This document shows positions 62,769 to 64,000 of a DNA stretch of 64,000 nt, piece by piece. The first letter of the stretch is position 1; the number at the start of each line of letters is the position of its first letter. This DNA comes from Diploscapter coronatus (Eukaryota > Nematoda > Chromadorea > Rhabditida > Rhabditidae), in the NCBI GenBank assembly GCA_964036155.1, contig OZ038422.1:59357201-59421200 (forward strand). Direction: 5' to 3'. The position numbers and the translations under genes were made by a program. The notes below the pieces were generated by a model. That model searched no databases. It saw only the letters and a list, made by a program, of their open reading frames with translations, and had not been told where the DNA came from.

Positions 62769-64000
62769 TCAGAACCAACTTGTTATTGTCCCAGTAATTC
62801 TTTCCACTATATTTCCACTGTTTTTTGGTTTAAACTGATGTACAGCACCATTCATCATTTTTGATTGAGTTTCAACTGCAACGTCCATATTCTGCTTTAA
62901 TTCTTTTCCGGTGAGAGGGAGTAAATATAATTGTTGTACTAATTTTTGAATATCTTCAGGAGTCATTTTCAAAGTGCTTTCTGACTTCATTGCTTTCTCG
63001 ATAGCATCAACTTCTTTTTTGTATGCAGCTTGCATTTCTATCAGACCATCCAATGTCTTACGATCAGCATCTGTTTTATTTACTTTGTTCTTCTCTTCAC
63101 TGATTAGATATTCTAAATAATCGTTGAGTGAATCATTATAAGGTCTGATTGCATTTTCCTTCAAGAAATATCCAAATTTGGCACATATTTCTGCAATAGT
63201 CTTTTCTTCTTTTTCATACTGGCGTACACGATCGCTGAGTTGTTGTTTAATTTCCTCAACCTTCTGTTGTGCAGACTTCTTGGTTTTCATTTCATTCTCG
63301 ACATTCTCATCAAGAACTGGTTTCTTTATTTGTTTCTGCTCGTACCTTATATGCATATGTTTTTCCCAGCTATGTCCACAGCCAGGCTCATTACACTTTA
63401 AAGTGCTTTGATCTATTGTACCACAACGCTGTAGTTCAGAATTTGGTACTATTTCTGGAGTCACACCAGTCAGGGTACATTTCTTATGGCAATGTGTGAC
63501 GTATTCAGTTTGAGTTATACTTCCAAACTTTCGATACTTTACACAACTTGTTTCAATGCAGACCGTTATCGGATAATCCAAAGGAACTGCTTCGAGAACT
63601 ATTTGTGGTATATAAAGTTTTTTGACAAGTCCTTCCACATTCAGTTTAGAATTTTTAATTTCGTTCTCTTTCGCTTGTATGACAGCTTTGTTGACCTGGA
63701 TGTTTTTGCTAATATCAGCCAATGGTTTGGTCAAATTGATGATAATGGTTCGTACAGCATTCAATGAAACTGTGTCACAGATGGGATGAATTTTCAATAA
63801 ATTAATATGTTTAAATAGTCGCTTTGTCTCAGCAACAGATTTATCCCAGCTCGCAGAATAATTTTTATGATCATCGCTATCATATTCGATACCGTCATGG
63901 AGAGTGCAAAGAAATCGGAATGCTTCGTTGTCCAAGCAGTAAATTGTGTTCTTATTAACTTCAATTCCGACGTTCATGTCCTTCAGAAGTTTTTTGAGGA
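62769..64000 (-). CDS. Intronless coiled-coil/Cys-His protein, C-terminal part
   Basis: The frame is open from the window edge to a stop at 62769, at least 410 codons without an intron; the 5' end lies outside. Visible order: VGIEVNKNTIYCLDNEAFRF, a helical segment, YIPQIVLEAVPLDYPITVC, then a Cys/His cluster (TVCIETSCVKY, YVTHCHKKCTL, LQRCG, LKCNEPGCGHSWEKHMHIRY). A long coiled coil follows (about 215-330). The C-terminus is ERITGTITSWF. From memory, this arrangement follows an AIG1-like or Ras-like P-loop GTPase domain in uncharacterised proteins of fungi, protists and some invertebrates; the GTPase part would be upstream and is not visible. Every other conserved gene here has several introns, so the intronless structure suggests horizontal transfer, retrocopying or a lineage-specific expansion. 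Function unknown. Confidence 0.65.
   Translation of the reverse strand, partial: LKKLLKDMNVGIEVNKNTIYCLDNEAFRFLCTLHDGIEYDSDDHKNYSASWDKSVAETKRLFKHINLLKIHPICDTVSLNAVRTIIINLTKPLADISKNIQVNKAVIQAKENEIKNSKLNVEGLVKKLYIPQIVLEAVPLDYPITVCIETSCVKYRKFGSITQTEYVTHCHKKCTLTGVTPEIVPNSELQRCGTIDQSTLKCNEPGCGHSWEKHMHIRYEQKQIKKPVLDENVENEMKTKKSAQQKVEEIKQQLSDRVRQYEKEEKTIAEICAKFGYFLKENAIRPYNDSLNDYLEYLISEEKNKVNKTDADRKTLDGLIEMQAAYKKEVDAIEKAMKSESTLKMTPEDIQKLVQQLYLLPLTGKELKQNMDVAVETQSKMMNGAVHQFKPKNSGNIVERITGTITSWF

Overview
The window reads as a gene-dense autosomal stretch from a free-living rhabditid nematode. Genes are split into many short exons with TTTCAG-type acceptors and introns often of 42-60 bp. Acceptor-like sites sit just upstream of many start codons, as expected for spliced-leader trans-splicing. 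The SDHC gene (mev-1/cyt-1) is followed directly by a CED-9 gene, the order known from the C. elegans cyt-1/ced-9 operon. Two genes in the middle belong to nematode-type secreted receptor-L-domain and vWA/C-type-lectin classes. I cannot name the species from sequence alone; a Diploscapter-like rhabditid is a guess.

Layout. 1-7.0 kb (+): the 3' end of CIAPIN1/anamorsin, then the DEAH helicase DHX35. 7.0-20.9 kb: a repeat-rich, AT-rich region with three genes, all on the minus strand: a 67-residue single-pass membrane protein, a secreted two-L-domain protein (irld-like), and a secreted vWA-vWA-C-type-lectin protein. It also holds a stray LYAR-like first exon and relics of a foldback transposon. 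20.9-31.8 kb (+): ARPC2 (arx-4), SDHC (mev-1), CED-9, RNase P/MRP subunit POP5, and an ACBD5/MAA-1-type acyl-CoA-binding membrane protein. 32.4-34.9 kb (-): a four-pass membrane protein. 35.9-55.9 kb (+): SMARCD/BAF60, eIF2B-alpha, ALG11 and CTR9, only 219-374 bp apart. 55.9-64 kb: a rearranged tail with a second copy of the CTR9 terminal exon and 3' flank, a 2.8-kb foldback transposon, a small secreted Cys-rich gene, and the 3' part of an intronless coiled-coil/Cys-His protein of a putative GTPase-linked family.

Almost all conserved genes are housekeeping genes: Fe-S assembly, splicing-associated helicase, actin nucleation, respiratory complex II, apoptosis control, RNase P/MRP, lipid binding, SWI/SNF, translation initiation, N-glycosylation and PAF1C transcription elongation. 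The notable biology is in the non-coding fraction. Dozens of introns carry imperfect palindromes of 60-180 bp that fall into several dispersed MITE-like families. The 55.7-62.5 kb segment combines a terminal-exon duplication with a nearly complete foldback element. Exon coordinates below were built by hand from reading frame, splice consensus and family conservation; all phases were checked to close.
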